From the NCBI GenBank assembly GCA_964544085.1, contig CAZIZT010000017.1, positions 1 to 64,000 of the forward strand: 64,000 bases of DNA, read 5' to 3'. Within the stretch, counting starts at the first letter, position 1; each line of letters begins with the position of its first letter. This document shows, in pieces, positions 33,574 to 42,891 of the stretch. The position numbers and the translations under genes are program-made. The DNA is from CAZIZT01 sp964544085. Lineage in GTDB: Bacteria > Campylobacterota_A > Desulfurellia > Desulfurellales > Hippeaceae. The notes beneath the pieces were generated by a model. That model was not told where the DNA came from. It saw nothing but the letters and a program-made list of their open reading frames with translations, and made no database searches.

Positions 33574-36500
33574 ATGCAAACAGAGTTTTTAAGGGAGCTT
33601 TCGTCTTCAACGCTTGTAGGCGTTTACATATACTCAAAGAGTGGTAGGGTTGAGTTTGCCAACAGGACGTTTGCCTCGATGTTAGGCTACAAACCCGAAG
33701 AGCTCGTTGGAACCTCCTTGCTCACATTTGCCTCAGAGCACGAAAAAATGCTACTTGATAACCTCCTAAGGAAAAAGGCTAACAATGAAGATTTTGCATA
33801 CGATAGACATGCCAACACCTACAGGGCTCACGATGGTTCCCCCGTGCATGTTAAGCTTTTTGGGCAGACCATAAGCTATAACGGAGAAAACGCAGTACTG
33901 GTGCTGGTTTTTGATGCAAGGAAGGAAAAATCGTTCGAAAGGCTATTCTACGCCCTCAGTCAGGTTACACGTCTCGTGATACACGCTTCTTCTCAACAAA
34001 GCATGTTTGAGGAGATTTGCGATTTACTTGTGGATGATATAGGGTACGCCTCAGCATGTATCGGGAGGATAGAGAACGGTCATTTCAGGGTTTTTTATGT
34101 CAAGAGCAGATTGAAGGGTGTGGAAGCTCTCCTCAAAACGCTGACAATTAAAAGCGACGGTACCCTCCCTTACGGTAGAGGCACTGTTTTCAGGGCTTGC
34201 CAGTCTGGCAACGTGACAATTATATCAGACGTTCTGTCGCATAAGGATATGAGTGCCTGGTGGGAATATCACAGACACTACGGTATCTACTCTGCGTGCT
34301 CCATACCAATAGACAGAAACGGTAAGGTGGCTTATGTGCTCCTCATTCACGATGATACGAAGGGCTCATTTAGCATGCAGCATGTTCACCTTTTGAAGCA
34401 GATCCAGAGTAGCATTGCCTACGCCTTGAGAAGGCTTGAGGCTGAAAGATTCATACGCATGTTTGGTTCTGCCATAGACCTTGCACACGAGCTTGTTGTG
34501 CTCCTTGATGACGATAATCGGGTTGTCTATGTAAATGAGGCTGTCAGTGAGCTGTTTGGTTATCCCAAAGAGAGACTTATAGGTAAGGATGTGTTCAGAT
34601 TTGCAGATCCCACAAAGGGAGAGGGTCTGCACGAACTTCTAAAGGGCGATAATGAAAGAAAAACCATAGCCTGCCGCACAAAAAGTGGCAGGACCCTGTA
34701 TCTTGATGCAACTGTTGCGCGCCTTACGGGCGAAGATGAGAACTACAGAATTATACTTGCACGTGATGTAACAGATGCATACAACAAGAGCCTCCAGCTG
34801 GCTTTTACTACCAGAATCTACAATACACTGTACCAGATCAATCATTTGTATATTTCCCTGAAAAACAAGGACGAAATCATCAAGAGGCTCCCCCGGATAT
34901 TCGTGGAGTATATGGGTATAGATATATCGTTCATAGTAAATCTTCAGGGCGGCAAGATACATGTTGAGAGCAGCGCGGTAAGTAGCGAAGAGCTTGGTGG
35001 CTTTGCAGAGAGATTGACAGAGGTCTCCTCCAGCAAGAAAAACCTTACCTTTTTTGAGAAAACACCCATATACAAAGCTTACACAAGGAACAGTATCTAC
35101 ATCGTAAACGACATAAATCGCAGATCTATAGGTCCCCTGGGTGAAGTGGCAAGATCCTACGGTATCTATTCCGGATGTGCCATACCTATAACAGGCGGCA
35201 AGAAGAGGCGTGTCCTTGTGCTTGCTTCCAGGCAAAGCGGTGTGTTCAAAAAAGAGGTCTATTTCCTTTTAAAAAACATTCGGGAAAGCCTGACATTTAT
35301 ACTGGATAAAATTAGCTCCAATAGGTTCTCCACACTTGCCTTTTCCGCTATGGATTCCAGCTTCGATTTTATATTCATCACCGATAGCAACTTCAGAATC
35401 GTCTGGTCAAACCAGTCGGCGAAACACTTTTTTGGATTTGATCAGAAAAGTCTTGATGATGTGAATTTTCTTGAATTGCTTGCGGATGAGCATTCAAAGA
35501 GACAGGTGATCAGCTCCATGGATCTGCTTGGAAACCATGGCAATACTTCCACCCTTTTGAGGTATTCGGTAAGCGGTGGAAAGGTTGCTGTTGCGCCAAC
35601 CGTTATAACGAGGGTGGAGGTCGAAGAGGATCTTGTCTACCACATTATTTCTGGCAAAAACATCTCTAACGAGGTGCGGCTTCAGGAGCAGATTAGCAGG
35701 TTGACGATGTTTGATGAAACCACCCACCTTCAGAATAGAAAACTGTTTGTAAGAAAGCTAAGGGGATTTATCAGTACATTGAGGGCACAGAAAGAGAGTG
35801 GCATTGTTGGCTGTGTTGCCGTGATAAATCCCCTTGAGTTTCGTCAGGTCAACCGCGCCCTTGGATATGAAAACGGCAACCTTGTACTTGCAATGATAGC
35901 CTCACGAATAAAGGGCGCTTTAAGGGACTACGATGAGGTGGCAAGGCTTGAGTCAGACAAGTTTGGTGTCCTGCTTAAGGGTTTAAAGAGTGAAGAGGAC
36001 GCTCTGATTGTTCTGGAAAAGGTGATGAATGAGCTAAAAAGGCCCTACGTAGTCGGGGATCAGCATATAGATATCTCGTTTGCTGCTGGTTTGAGTCTGA
36101 TTCCTAAGGATGGAACTGATCCAAACAAGCTTATAAACAGAGCTCACGCTGCATTGACAGATGCAAAATCAAGAGGGGAAAACACAAGCGCGTTCTTTAG
36201 AAAAGAGGTCGAAATCAACGCCTTTGAAAAACTGAGACTGAAGAAGGAGATGAACAGAGCAATCAGGAGGGACGAATTTGTACTCTTCTATCAGCCCTAC
36301 TTCGATGCGAATGGTGGAATTGTTGGCGCCGAAGCTCTTCTGAGATGGCGCACAACGGATGGTTTCGTGTCGCCTGCAGCCTTTGTGCCTTATTTAGAGG
36401 AGACCGGTGCCATTGTGTCGGTAGAGCGGATTGTTTTGAAAAAGGTGCTCTCTTACCTGAAGAGTCTGGAAGAGAAACGGGCGGTTATTGTTCCAGTCTC

Positions 36501-37002
36501 CTTGAACGTCTCGCCAGAGCATTTAAAGAAGGGTGACTTCATGGACGTGTTTACCGGGAGGGTTAAGCAAAGTGGTGTAAACCCCTCTTATGTGAATATA
36601 GAGATTGTGGAACGTTCTTTTCTGGACGATATAGAACAGGCTCGTAGACTTATTGATTCCATAAAGAATTTTGGTTTTCGTTTTCTTATTGATGATTTCG
36701 GTACAGGCTATTCGTCGCTTTCGTATCTATCGCGGCTCAATGTGGACTATGTCAAGATAGATATCTCTTTTGTTCGCAAGATACCTGATGATGAGAGGGT
36801 TGTCTCGGTGGTACGCACAATTGTGAATCTGGCGCACGATCTGGGGATGCGTTGCATAGCGGAGGGCGTTGAAACAACGAGGCAGTTTGATGCACTTGTG
36901 GAAATGGGGTGTGATTACTTCCAGGGTTACCTCTTTGCGCGACCCTTGCCGCAAGACGAGTTTGAAAAAATACTTATCCGCCCTGACCGGCAAGTAGAAT
37001 AA
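33574..37002 (+). CDS. PAS-GAF-PAS-GAF-PAS-GGDEF(degenerate)-EAL signalling protein
   Basis: An 1142-residue cytosolic sensor without membrane segments. PAS modules lie near 8-115, 295-405 and 595-705, and GAF modules near 140-290 and 430-580. The two GAF stretches resemble each other (YGIYSACSIPI and YGIYSGCAIPI), suggesting internal duplication. In the GGDEF domain (about 715-875) the active loop reads RLESDKF, so it is probably not a cyclase. The EAL domain (about 885-1135) keeps GAEALLRW, IDDFGTGYSSL, VKIDISFV and CIAEGVET, so c-di-GMP hydrolysis is likely. It overlaps the converging aldolase gene by 29 bases. Confidence 0.88.
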   Translation: MQTEFLRELSSSTLVGVYIYSKSGRVEFANRTFASMLGYKPEELVGTSLLTFASEHEKMLLDNLLRKKANNEDFAYDRHANTYRAHDGSPVHVKLFGQTISYNGENAVLVLVFDARKEKSFERLFYALSQVTRLVIHASSQQSMFEEICDLLVDDIGYASACIGRIENGHFRVFYVKSRLKGVEALLKTLTIKSDGTLPYGRGTVFRACQSGNVTIISDVLSHKDMSAWWEYHRHYGIYSACSIPIDRNGKVAYVLLIHDDTKGSFSMQHVHLLKQIQSSIAYALRRLEAERFIRMFGSAIDLAHELVVLLDDDNRVVYVNEAVSELFGYPKERLIGKDVFRFADPTKGEGLHELLKGDNERKTIACRTKSGRTLYLDATVARLTGEDENYRIILARDVTDAYNKSLQLAFTTRIYNTLYQINHLYISLKNKDEIIKRLPRIFVEYMGIDISFIVNLQGGKIHVESSAVSSEELGGFAERLTEVSSSKKNLTFFEKTPIYKAYTRNSIYIVNDINRRSIGPLGEVARSYGIYSGCAIPITGGKKRRVLVLASRQSGVFKKEVYFLLKNIRESLTFILDKISSNRFSTLAFSAMDSSFDFIFITDSNFRIVWSNQSAKHFFGFDQKSLDDVNFLELLADEHSKRQVISSMDLLGNHGNTSTLLRYSVSGGKVAVAPTVITRVEVEEDLVYHIISGKNISNEVRLQEQISRLTMFDETTHLQNRKLFVRKLRGFISTLRAQKESGIVGCVAVINPLEFRQVNRALGYENGNLVLAMIASRIKGALRDYDEVARLESDKFGVLLKGLKSEEDALIVLEKVMNELKRPYVVGDQHIDISFAAGLSLIPKDGTDPNKLINRAHAALTDAKSRGENTSAFFRKEVEINAFEKLRLKKEMNRAIRRDEFVLFYQPYFDANGGIVGAEALLRWRTTDGFVSPAAFVPYLEETGAIVSVERIVLKKVLSYLKSLEEKRAVIVPVSLNVSPEHLKKGDFMDVFTGRVKQSGVNPSYVNIEIVERSFLDDIEQARRLIDSIKNFGFRFLIDDFGTGYSSLSYLSRLNVDYVKIDISFVRKIPDDERVVSVVRTIVNLAHDLGMRCIAEGVETTRQFDALVEMGCDYFQGYLFARPLPQDEFEKILIRPDRQVE

Positions 37003-37528
37003 TCTTCGATGAATTCTCCAATGCAGAGATAATTCTACAGGCATCAAACAGGGTCTCGGCATAGGCAAAGACGCCATGAGCACGTGCCACTACTATCCTG
37101 TTTGGGCTGTTTTTAAAGTAATCGGGTATGATCTGGCTTGCTATGCTGCCCCACGCATTCAACGGTATATCGATAATTTCAACCTCCTTTAGAAAAAGCC
37201 TGCCTTCGTAGTCGCGTGGAACTATGCGTTTTTCATTTAAAGAGAGCGCAACTGTAGCTGGGCAGTGGGCATGGATTATCGCTTTTGCCTCTTCTACTTG
37301 TTTGTAGATGCCCACGTGCAGCTCGACCTCACTGGATGCTGCGTTCCATCGCACGTCTCGCTCAAAGCCAATCTTTACGATGTCCTTCATGCGCAGCCCG
37401 AACAGGCTCCGCCCGGTTTTTGTTATCCACAACCCGTCTTTTGTTCTTGCACTCATATTGCCACTTGAAGCGTCTACAAGACCCGAGAGGAATAGAATAT
37501 CCCCTACGCGCCTAAATTCACCTATCAT
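36974..37528 (-). CDS. Class II aldolase/adducin-family protein
   Basis: A 184-residue soluble protein related to L-fuculose-phosphate aldolase and methylthioribulose-phosphate dehydratase. SGLVDASSGNMSART binds phosphate. SSEVELH supplies the catalytic Glu. IIHAHCPATVALS carries two zinc His, and ARAHGVFAY the third. The substrate cannot be assigned. ATG 37528 follows AGGAGG nine bases upstream; the frame is open for 13 more codons without such a site. It overlaps dedA by 11 bases. Confidence 0.8.
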   Translation of the reverse strand: MIGEFRRVGDILFLSGLVDASSGNMSARTKDGLWITKTGRSLFGLRMKDIVKIGFERDVRWNAASSEVELHVGIYKQVEEAKAIIHAHCPATVALSLNEKRIVPRDYEGRLFLKEVEIIDIPLNAWGSIASQIIPDYFKNSPNRIVVARAHGVFAYAETLFDACRIISALENSSKIILLAGQGG

Positions 37529-38126
37529 TTTGTTTAGTCCTCCTGTAAAAATAGACGTATAGTGCAACTGTTATCGCCGAGAATGCAACGATGTAAATAT
37601 AACTTTTGTGTAACATGCGACTGACAAGCTCTGGGTTGTTGCCCACGCTGTAGCCGATGAAGGCAAGCACACTTACCCAGATACCAGCTCCAAGTGCTGT
37701 GAATATGGCGAACAACAGGGGATCCATACGCGCAAGCCCTGCAGGGAGGGAGATGTACTGGCGAATACCGGGAAGCAGCCTGCCGATAAAGGTGCTGATT
37801 GCCCCGTGTTTATCAAAGAAATCACACGCTCTTTTTAGTGTTTTTTCGCTGAGGCCGACATATTTGCCGTATTTTTGCAGAAAAGGATAACCCAATTTTA
37901 GCGAGAGGTAGTAATTTAGAAAAGCACCCGCGAGACTACCGGCAGTGGCGCAACCGATAACCATAAGCAGATCCATTTTCCCTTTGGCTGCAAGGTACGC
38001 AGCTGGCGGTACAACAATCTCGCTTGGAAAAGGAAAAAAGGAGCTTTCAAGCAGCATGAGGAGAAAAACGCCCGTGTACCCGCCGTAGCCTATGGCGTTG
38101 ACAAGCATTACCGCTATTGCTTTCAC
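37518..38126 (-). CDS. DedA-family membrane protein
   Basis: A 202-residue inner-membrane protein with about five hydrophobic segments. LESSFFPFPSEIVVPPAAYL near residue 27 and FIGRLLPGIRQYISLPAGLA near 112 are the DedA/VTT signatures with the essential acidic and Arg residues. The family is linked to recycling of lipid carriers such as undecaprenyl phosphate, which fits UppP in the same operon. The start is GTG, overlapping the dnaG stop as GTGA and preceded by AAGGAG. Confidence 0.87.
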   Translation of the reverse strand: MKAIAVMLVNAIGYGGYTGVFLLMLLESSFFPFPSEIVVPPAAYLAAKGKMDLLMVIGCATAGSLAGAFLNYYLSLKLGYPFLQKYGKYVGLSEKTLKRACDFFDKHGAISTFIGRLLPGIRQYISLPAGLARMDPLLFAIFTALGAGIWVSVLAFIGYSVGNNPELVSRMLHKSYIYIVAFSAITVALYVYFYRRTKQNDR

Positions 38127-39799
38127 AACATCTCCTTCAGCTTGAGGAACAGTTCGTTGTACTCGTTGAGCAACTCTTCGTTTGCCGGGTCCTGCTTGAG
38201 TTTCGCCTTTATCTGTTTAAGCCGTTTTTCGATGTGTTCCCTTTCCAATCTGTTTATCAGCCCTAAAAATATGTTCCTACTCTGGCTGGTTCTTTCTATC
38301 TCCGTCTGCTGCAAAGCAAGCAGTTCGTAGGCCACCCTTTTTTGATCGTCCGGTAGTTTCTCCGCAAAGGAAACCCCATCAAACTTCTCACCACTCAGAA
38401 AGGAGCTGTAAAGCTCTAAGAATATGGATCTATACGGCTCGCTAAGATAGCGGCTAAAATGTTCATGATCCTCTATCCACATCATCAGTTCTATCTTTTT
38501 GAGCAGGAAACTCAGTAGCGCCTCCTGAGTTGTTATGTTTTTGAAAAATTCTCCAACAACAGGCTTTCTTTCTATGAGTGCCTGTTCTGAGACACCAAGT
38601 GCTGTGGCGGCTTTGGATATGTATAGGCTCCTGATGGTGGCATCCTTTATGCCCAGTAGCACCGGTTTTATCTCTTCTATAGCCTTAAGCTTGTCCTGTG
38701 GTTTGGTTAAATCGTATTTTCTCTCAAGGTATTCGATAAGGTAATCGAAGTACTCCTTTGCGCTCTCAAGGAGCTTCAAGTACTCCTCTGCACCAAATGA
38801 CGATACAAAACTATCCGGATCTTCGCCTCCGGGCAGGGTTACAACATAAGAAGAGACCCCGGCTGAGAGTATAGTTCTTGCGCTCCGAGCCATCGCTCTG
38901 AAACCGGCTTCGTCAGCATCGTAGTTGAAGTAAATTCTGTCTGCGTAACGTTTTATTCGCGCCATGTGATAGGTTGTAAGGGCTGTTCCCAGTGTTGCAA
39001 CCGCGTTTTCAATGCCGCTTTCGTGTAGCCTTATACAATCCATGTAACCTTCTGTGACTATGACGGATCCACTCTCTTTTGCTGCTGTCTGGGCTTCGTA
39101 TAAACCGAAAAGTGTTCTCTGTTTGGAGAATATGGGTGTTTCTGGCGAATTAATATACTTTGCCTTTTGTGCATGTTTGTCGTTTAGTATTCTTCCTCCG
39201 AAGGCTATAGTTTTGCCCTTGGTGTTACGTATAGGAAAGATTATGCGCTCGGAGAATCTATTGTAGAGACCGGCTCTGCCCCTCACAAATATACCACTTA
39301 GCAACAGTTCTTCCGTTGAGAAGCTCCGTTTGAGTAGCTGAAGCAGCTCTCCGCTTTGAGGTGCATATCCAATCTTGAAATGCTCGATCGTTTTGTCTGC
39401 TATATTGCGCGATTTGAGATAATCCAGCGCTGATCTGTTGTTGAAAAGCTTTTTGTGGAAGTATTCGGTTGCTGTTTCGTGGATCTGGATCAGTCTGTCC
39501 GATTTTGAGTCTGCCTTTAGATCTATCGGTATATTGTATCGTTCTGCCAGTTCCCTAACAGCCTCATGGAAATCCAGATTTTCTATCTTCATGAAAAATG
39601 TTATTACATCACCACTTTCTCCACATCCAAAGCAGTGGAAGAATTGGCCTTTGGGGTTTACAGAAAATGAGGGTGTCTTTTCTGAGTGAAACGGACACAG
39701 TCCAAAGTAATTGGAACCACGCTTTTTGAGTTGCACGTATTGGGATACGAGTTCTACTATGTCCACCCTCTCCTTTATCTGCTCGACTATGCTCATCAT
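38123..39799 (-). CDS. dnaG: DNA primase
   Basis: A 558-residue primase that lays RNA primers at the replication fork. The CHC2 zinc finger uses Cys35, His38, Cys56 and Cys59 (YFGLCPFHSEKTPSF and FFHCFGCGESGD). The Toprim core has VIVTEGYMDCI near 257 and FNYDADEAGFRAM near 305. The C-terminal helicase-binding part (from about 430) is short and helical. The start overlaps mutS2 as ATGA, with a second ATG directly after it. There is no rpoD or rpsU next to it, so it is not the classic macromolecular-synthesis operon. Confidence 0.94.
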   Translation of the reverse strand: MMSIVEQIKERVDIVELVSQYVQLKKRGSNYFGLCPFHSEKTPSFSVNPKGQFFHCFGCGESGDVITFFMKIENLDFHEAVRELAERYNIPIDLKADSKSDRLIQIHETATEYFHKKLFNNRSALDYLKSRNIADKTIEHFKIGYAPQSGELLQLLKRSFSTEELLLSGIFVRGRAGLYNRFSERIIFPIRNTKGKTIAFGGRILNDKHAQKAKYINSPETPIFSKQRTLFGLYEAQTAAKESGSVIVTEGYMDCIRLHESGIENAVATLGTALTTYHMARIKRYADRIYFNYDADEAGFRAMARSARTILSAGVSSYVVTLPGGEDPDSFVSSFGAEEYLKLLESAKEYFDYLIEYLERKYDLTKPQDKLKAIEEIKPVLLGIKDATIRSLYISKAATALGVSEQALIERKPVVGEFFKNITTQEALLSFLLKKIELMMWIEDHEHFSRYLSEPYRSIFLELYSSFLSGEKFDGVSFAEKLPDDQKRVAYELLALQQTEIERTSQSRNIFLGLINRLEREHIEKRLKQIKAKLKQDPANEELLNEYNELFLKLKEML

Positions 39800-42057
39800 T
39801 TGAGCTCCGCTATTGTTGCACCATCTCCGCCTTCGGCTGGCGGCGCCGGTCTGAAGCTTTTGATCATCGGATGTTCCTTTAGTGTTTCATGCACCATCTG
39901 GCGTAGTATGCCGCTTCCCAATCCATGGACAATACGTATACTTGTGGCAGCATCGGCAATGGCGGAATCGATGAAGCGCAACAGTTCAAGCTGGGCTTCG
40001 TCTCGTCGCTTGCCTATGAGGTTTATCTGGAGCCCCGAGGCAGGTTTTTTGGCGATGACCGTTACCCTTTTTTCAGGCTTCTCGTCCTTTGACGAGGGTT
40101 TTAGTCTGGAGAGTTCCACTTCGAGTAGCATGCCGTCTGTTTCAACCCATGCTTTGTTGCCTTTAATCTTTGCAATTCTTCCCTTTTTATCCATGAATGT
40201 GACAATATCACCACTCTTAAAGCTGGTACTTTCTTCGCTCTGAGTATTGCTTTGGAGCAGCCTGCTCTCCTGGGTGCGTATTCTGTTGAGAGCTCTGTGA
40301 GCCTCTGAGACATTTCCTGTTTTCATTAATTTGTTTATCTGTTCCCTGAGCTGCCGGGTCAGTCTCTCATACTCAGTGCGCTGCTTGGTTATCTGTCTTC
40401 TGAGTGCAAGCTGCTGTGACGCTATTTCGTCTTTGCCCTTACGCATCATCTCTTCGTAGCGCGCCTTTAGTTCGTTGAGTTTTTTGTTTTCCTGTTCGAG
40501 CTGTTTTAGCTTCTCTTCAAGTAACTGCTCAAGGCGCGAGAAATCGGTCTGGTGGTGACGATAGAACTCTTTTGCTATCTCCAGCACCTCTTTTGGCAGT
40601 TTCAACGTTTCCATTATCTCCAGGGCATAGCTTGCCCCCACCCTGTTGTAAATGAGCCTGTAGGTGGGTTTTAGCGTTTTTTCGTCGAACTCGAAGGCTG
40701 CAACAGGATAACCCTCTGAGGCAAGAATATGTGCAAGACGCTTGTAGTGCGTTGTTGCCACAAACAGACATTTGCCACTGAGGCTTTTTATTGCTGCGTA
40801 TGCCACAGCTTCGCCTTCATCCGGGGATGTGCCGCTTCCTATCTCATCTGCAAGCACAAGCGATGATGCGGTGAGCTGCTCGTAAGCCTTTTTAAAAGCT
40901 GCAATCTTTGCAGAGAAACTGCTTAAGGATTCAAATATGTCCTGCTCATCACCTATTATGGCAAAGATCCTGTCTATTGGGCCAATCTCCACTCTTTGTG
41001 CTATGGGCGGAATGCCGCTGAAGATGGAAGCAACGGTTAAACCCACTGTCTTTAGAAACACCGTTTTTCCACCCGTGTTTGGTCCGGTTATTATCAGGTG
41101 CGGTTGTTGTTTTAAGTCTATATCAACGCTTTTTGTGTCGCTTTTGATATGAGCCAGAATTGGATGTTTGGCTCCTTTTGCATAGAGGATGGTGCGCTTT
41201 TTGAACTCTACCTGTGGCTCGCCAAATCTCTTTATAAAGCTGTACTTTGCCATCTGAAGATCAAAGTAACCGATTCTACGCTCGTTATGCGTAAGCTCAC
41301 GGATACTTTTGCGAACGAGCTGCGTCAGTCGCGAAAGGATTCTGCGCCTTTCGGCCTCTTCCTTAAGGATTAGCTCTTCCAATCTGTTGTTTTTTTCGTA
41401 GATACTCTCGGGTTCGACAAAGAGCGAACCGGATTTTGAGACATCCACCACTCTACCCTGGATGTACTCTTTGTAGTTTGGCTTTACGAGCACTGTGTAT
41501 CTGGAGCGCTTCAGGAATACAGCCGTATCCTGAATGATCTCTTTCAATCTTGAGTGCATGGATGACTTTAAGCTTCTAACTATCTCCTCCTTCAGTGATC
41601 GGATGCTGTTTCGTATATCGAAAAGGTAGTTGCTTGCGGTGTCTTTGAGTAATCCATGTTCATCTATTGCGCTGTAGATGTTCTCAAGCAGATGCTGTGG
41701 CACCTGAAGGTTTAACAATCTGTCGGCAATATCTGAGTTCTGCTCACGGAAGTACTCCTCCACCTCTCTTACCATACCAAGGAAGCTACCGATCTTCAGT
41801 AGTTCTTTCTCTGTGAGGATGCCACTTAGCGCTTCCTGAAGAATGTCGGATATATAGACATCATCGAGCGTGAAGAGTCCCCATCTGGTAAAAAATTCGA
41901 AGAATTCTTCCATTTGAGCAAAGGCTTTGCGGGCATACTCGATATCAAAATTGGGTTTTAGCTCCCTTAGCGTCTTTTTGCCGTATTCCGTCTGAATGTA
42001 TTTCTCTATTATCGATTTGAGTCTGTCAAACTCCAACGTTTCGAGGTAGTCTCTCAT
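39796..42057 (-). CDS. mutS2: Endonuclease MutS2
   Basis: A 753-residue MutS-like ATPase with a C-terminal nuclease domain. HLIITGPNTGGKTVFLKTVG is Walker A, LVLADEIGSGTSPDEGEAVA is Walker B, and YKRLAHI follows. A long charged coiled coil runs from about 490 to 590. The Smr domain (about 670-745) has LIGKRRDEAQLEL and VHGLGSGILRQMV. MutS2 acts on recombination intermediates and, in some bacteria, on collided ribosomes. It lacks the mismatch-recognition N-terminus of MutS. Confidence 0.93.
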   Translation of the reverse strand: MRDYLETLEFDRLKSIIEKYIQTEYGKKTLRELKPNFDIEYARKAFAQMEEFFEFFTRWGLFTLDDVYISDILQEALSGILTEKELLKIGSFLGMVREVEEYFREQNSDIADRLLNLQVPQHLLENIYSAIDEHGLLKDTASNYLFDIRNSIRSLKEEIVRSLKSSMHSRLKEIIQDTAVFLKRSRYTVLVKPNYKEYIQGRVVDVSKSGSLFVEPESIYEKNNRLEELILKEEAERRRILSRLTQLVRKSIRELTHNERRIGYFDLQMAKYSFIKRFGEPQVEFKKRTILYAKGAKHPILAHIKSDTKSVDIDLKQQPHLIITGPNTGGKTVFLKTVGLTVASIFSGIPPIAQRVEIGPIDRIFAIIGDEQDIFESLSSFSAKIAAFKKAYEQLTASSLVLADEIGSGTSPDEGEAVAYAAIKSLSGKCLFVATTHYKRLAHILASEGYPVAAFEFDEKTLKPTYRLIYNRVGASYALEIMETLKLPKEVLEIAKEFYRHHQTDFSRLEQLLEEKLKQLEQENKKLNELKARYEEMMRKGKDEIASQQLALRRQITKQRTEYERLTRQLREQINKLMKTGNVSEAHRALNRIRTQESRLLQSNTQSEESTSFKSGDIVTFMDKKGRIAKIKGNKAWVETDGMLLEVELSRLKPSSKDEKPEKRVTVIAKKPASGLQINLIGKRRDEAQLELLRFIDSAIADAATSIRIVHGLGSGILRQMVHETLKEHPMIKSFRPAPPAEGGDGATIAELK

Positions 42058-42081
42058 CTTGCAGATAAATATATTTGTTTT

Positions 42082-42098
42082 GGCTTGCTTTACAAGCC
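42082..42098. repeat. Small hairpin between uppP and mutS2
   Basis: GGCTTG (42082-42087) pairs with CAAGCC (42093-42098) around five bases, in the 60-base gap between the two genes. There is no T run on the minus strand, so it may tune rather than end the transcript. Confidence 0.35.
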
Positions 42099-42117
42099 TG
42101 TTGAGGTGTGTGAAAGA

Positions 42118-42891
42118 TCATCTGTGCAGTACGGTGAAGAAAAAAACAGCAGCCGCTAATATTCGATAGAAGCCGAACCCGATAAGTGTAAATCGGCTGA
42201 CAAAGGCGATAAAAGCTTTGATAGCAAGAACCGCGGAGAAGAAGGAGACCACAAAGCCGGTGCCAATCAATGCCCACTGATGAGCGGTAAGACTAAAGCC
42301 GGTTTTCAACATATCATAGCCGGTTGCTGCGAACATTGTAGGTATGGCAAGCAGAAAAGAAAATTCCACAGCGCTTTTTCTATCCATGCCGGCGAGCATC
42401 CCGCCGATTATGGTGGATGCTGAGCGGGAGGTGCCCGGAATAACGGCAAGAGACTGAACGAGGCCTATGAAGAGCGCCTGTTTGTAGCCAAGCTGTGCCG
42501 GATCCAGAATAGTTGCCTTACGCCTTTTGAAGTAAAGCTCAAGCAGAATGATAACAACACCGCCAATGGCAAGGGAAACGACCACCACATACGGACTGAA
42601 CAGGTAATGTTTGATGATTTTATACAGCACAAAACCAACCACACCAGTAGGTATAAAGGCTGTCACGATACGTATCCACAATGCTCCGTCGCGTTTTAAG
42701 CGCTCGAAATACAAAAAGATCACGCTCAGGATTGCACCGAGCTGTATCACGATCTCAAAGGTTTTTTGAAAGCCACCCTGTTTCAGGCCAAGCAGGGTTG
42801 ATGCAAGTATCAAATGCCCCGTTGAGGATATAGGCAGAAACTCCGTTAAACCTTCCACTATGCCGAGTATAATGGCATCGATAAAGCTCAT
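42118..42891 (-). CDS. uppP: Undecaprenyl-diphosphatase (BacA/UppP)
   Basis: A 257-residue membrane protein with about seven to eight helices that removes one phosphate from undecaprenyl diphosphate, recycling the carrier for peptidoglycan and O-antigen. VEGLTEFLPISSTGHLILAS near residue 13 and VIPGTSRSASTIIGGML near 155 are the paired active-site motifs with the catalytic Glu, His and Arg. It is coupled to the HD-GYP gene upstream by a 4-base overlap. Confidence 0.95.
   Translation of the reverse strand: MSFIDAIILGIVEGLTEFLPISSTGHLILASTLLGLKQGGFQKTFEIVIQLGAILSVIFLYFERLKRDGALWIRIVTAFIPTGVVGFVLYKIIKHYLFSPYVVVVSLAIGGVVIILLELYFKRRKATILDPAQLGYKQALFIGLVQSLAVIPGTSRSASTIIGGMLAGMDRKSAVEFSFLLAIPTMFAATGYDMLKTGFSLTAHQWALIGTGFVVSFFSAVLAIKAFIAFVSRFTLIGFGFYRILAAAVFFFTVLHR

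Noticed and set aside
34639..35235. 198-residue frame on the minus strand inside the GGDEF-EAL gene
   Set aside because: It is fully antisense to conserved PAS/GAF coding sequence, with no start signals and no recognisable domain.
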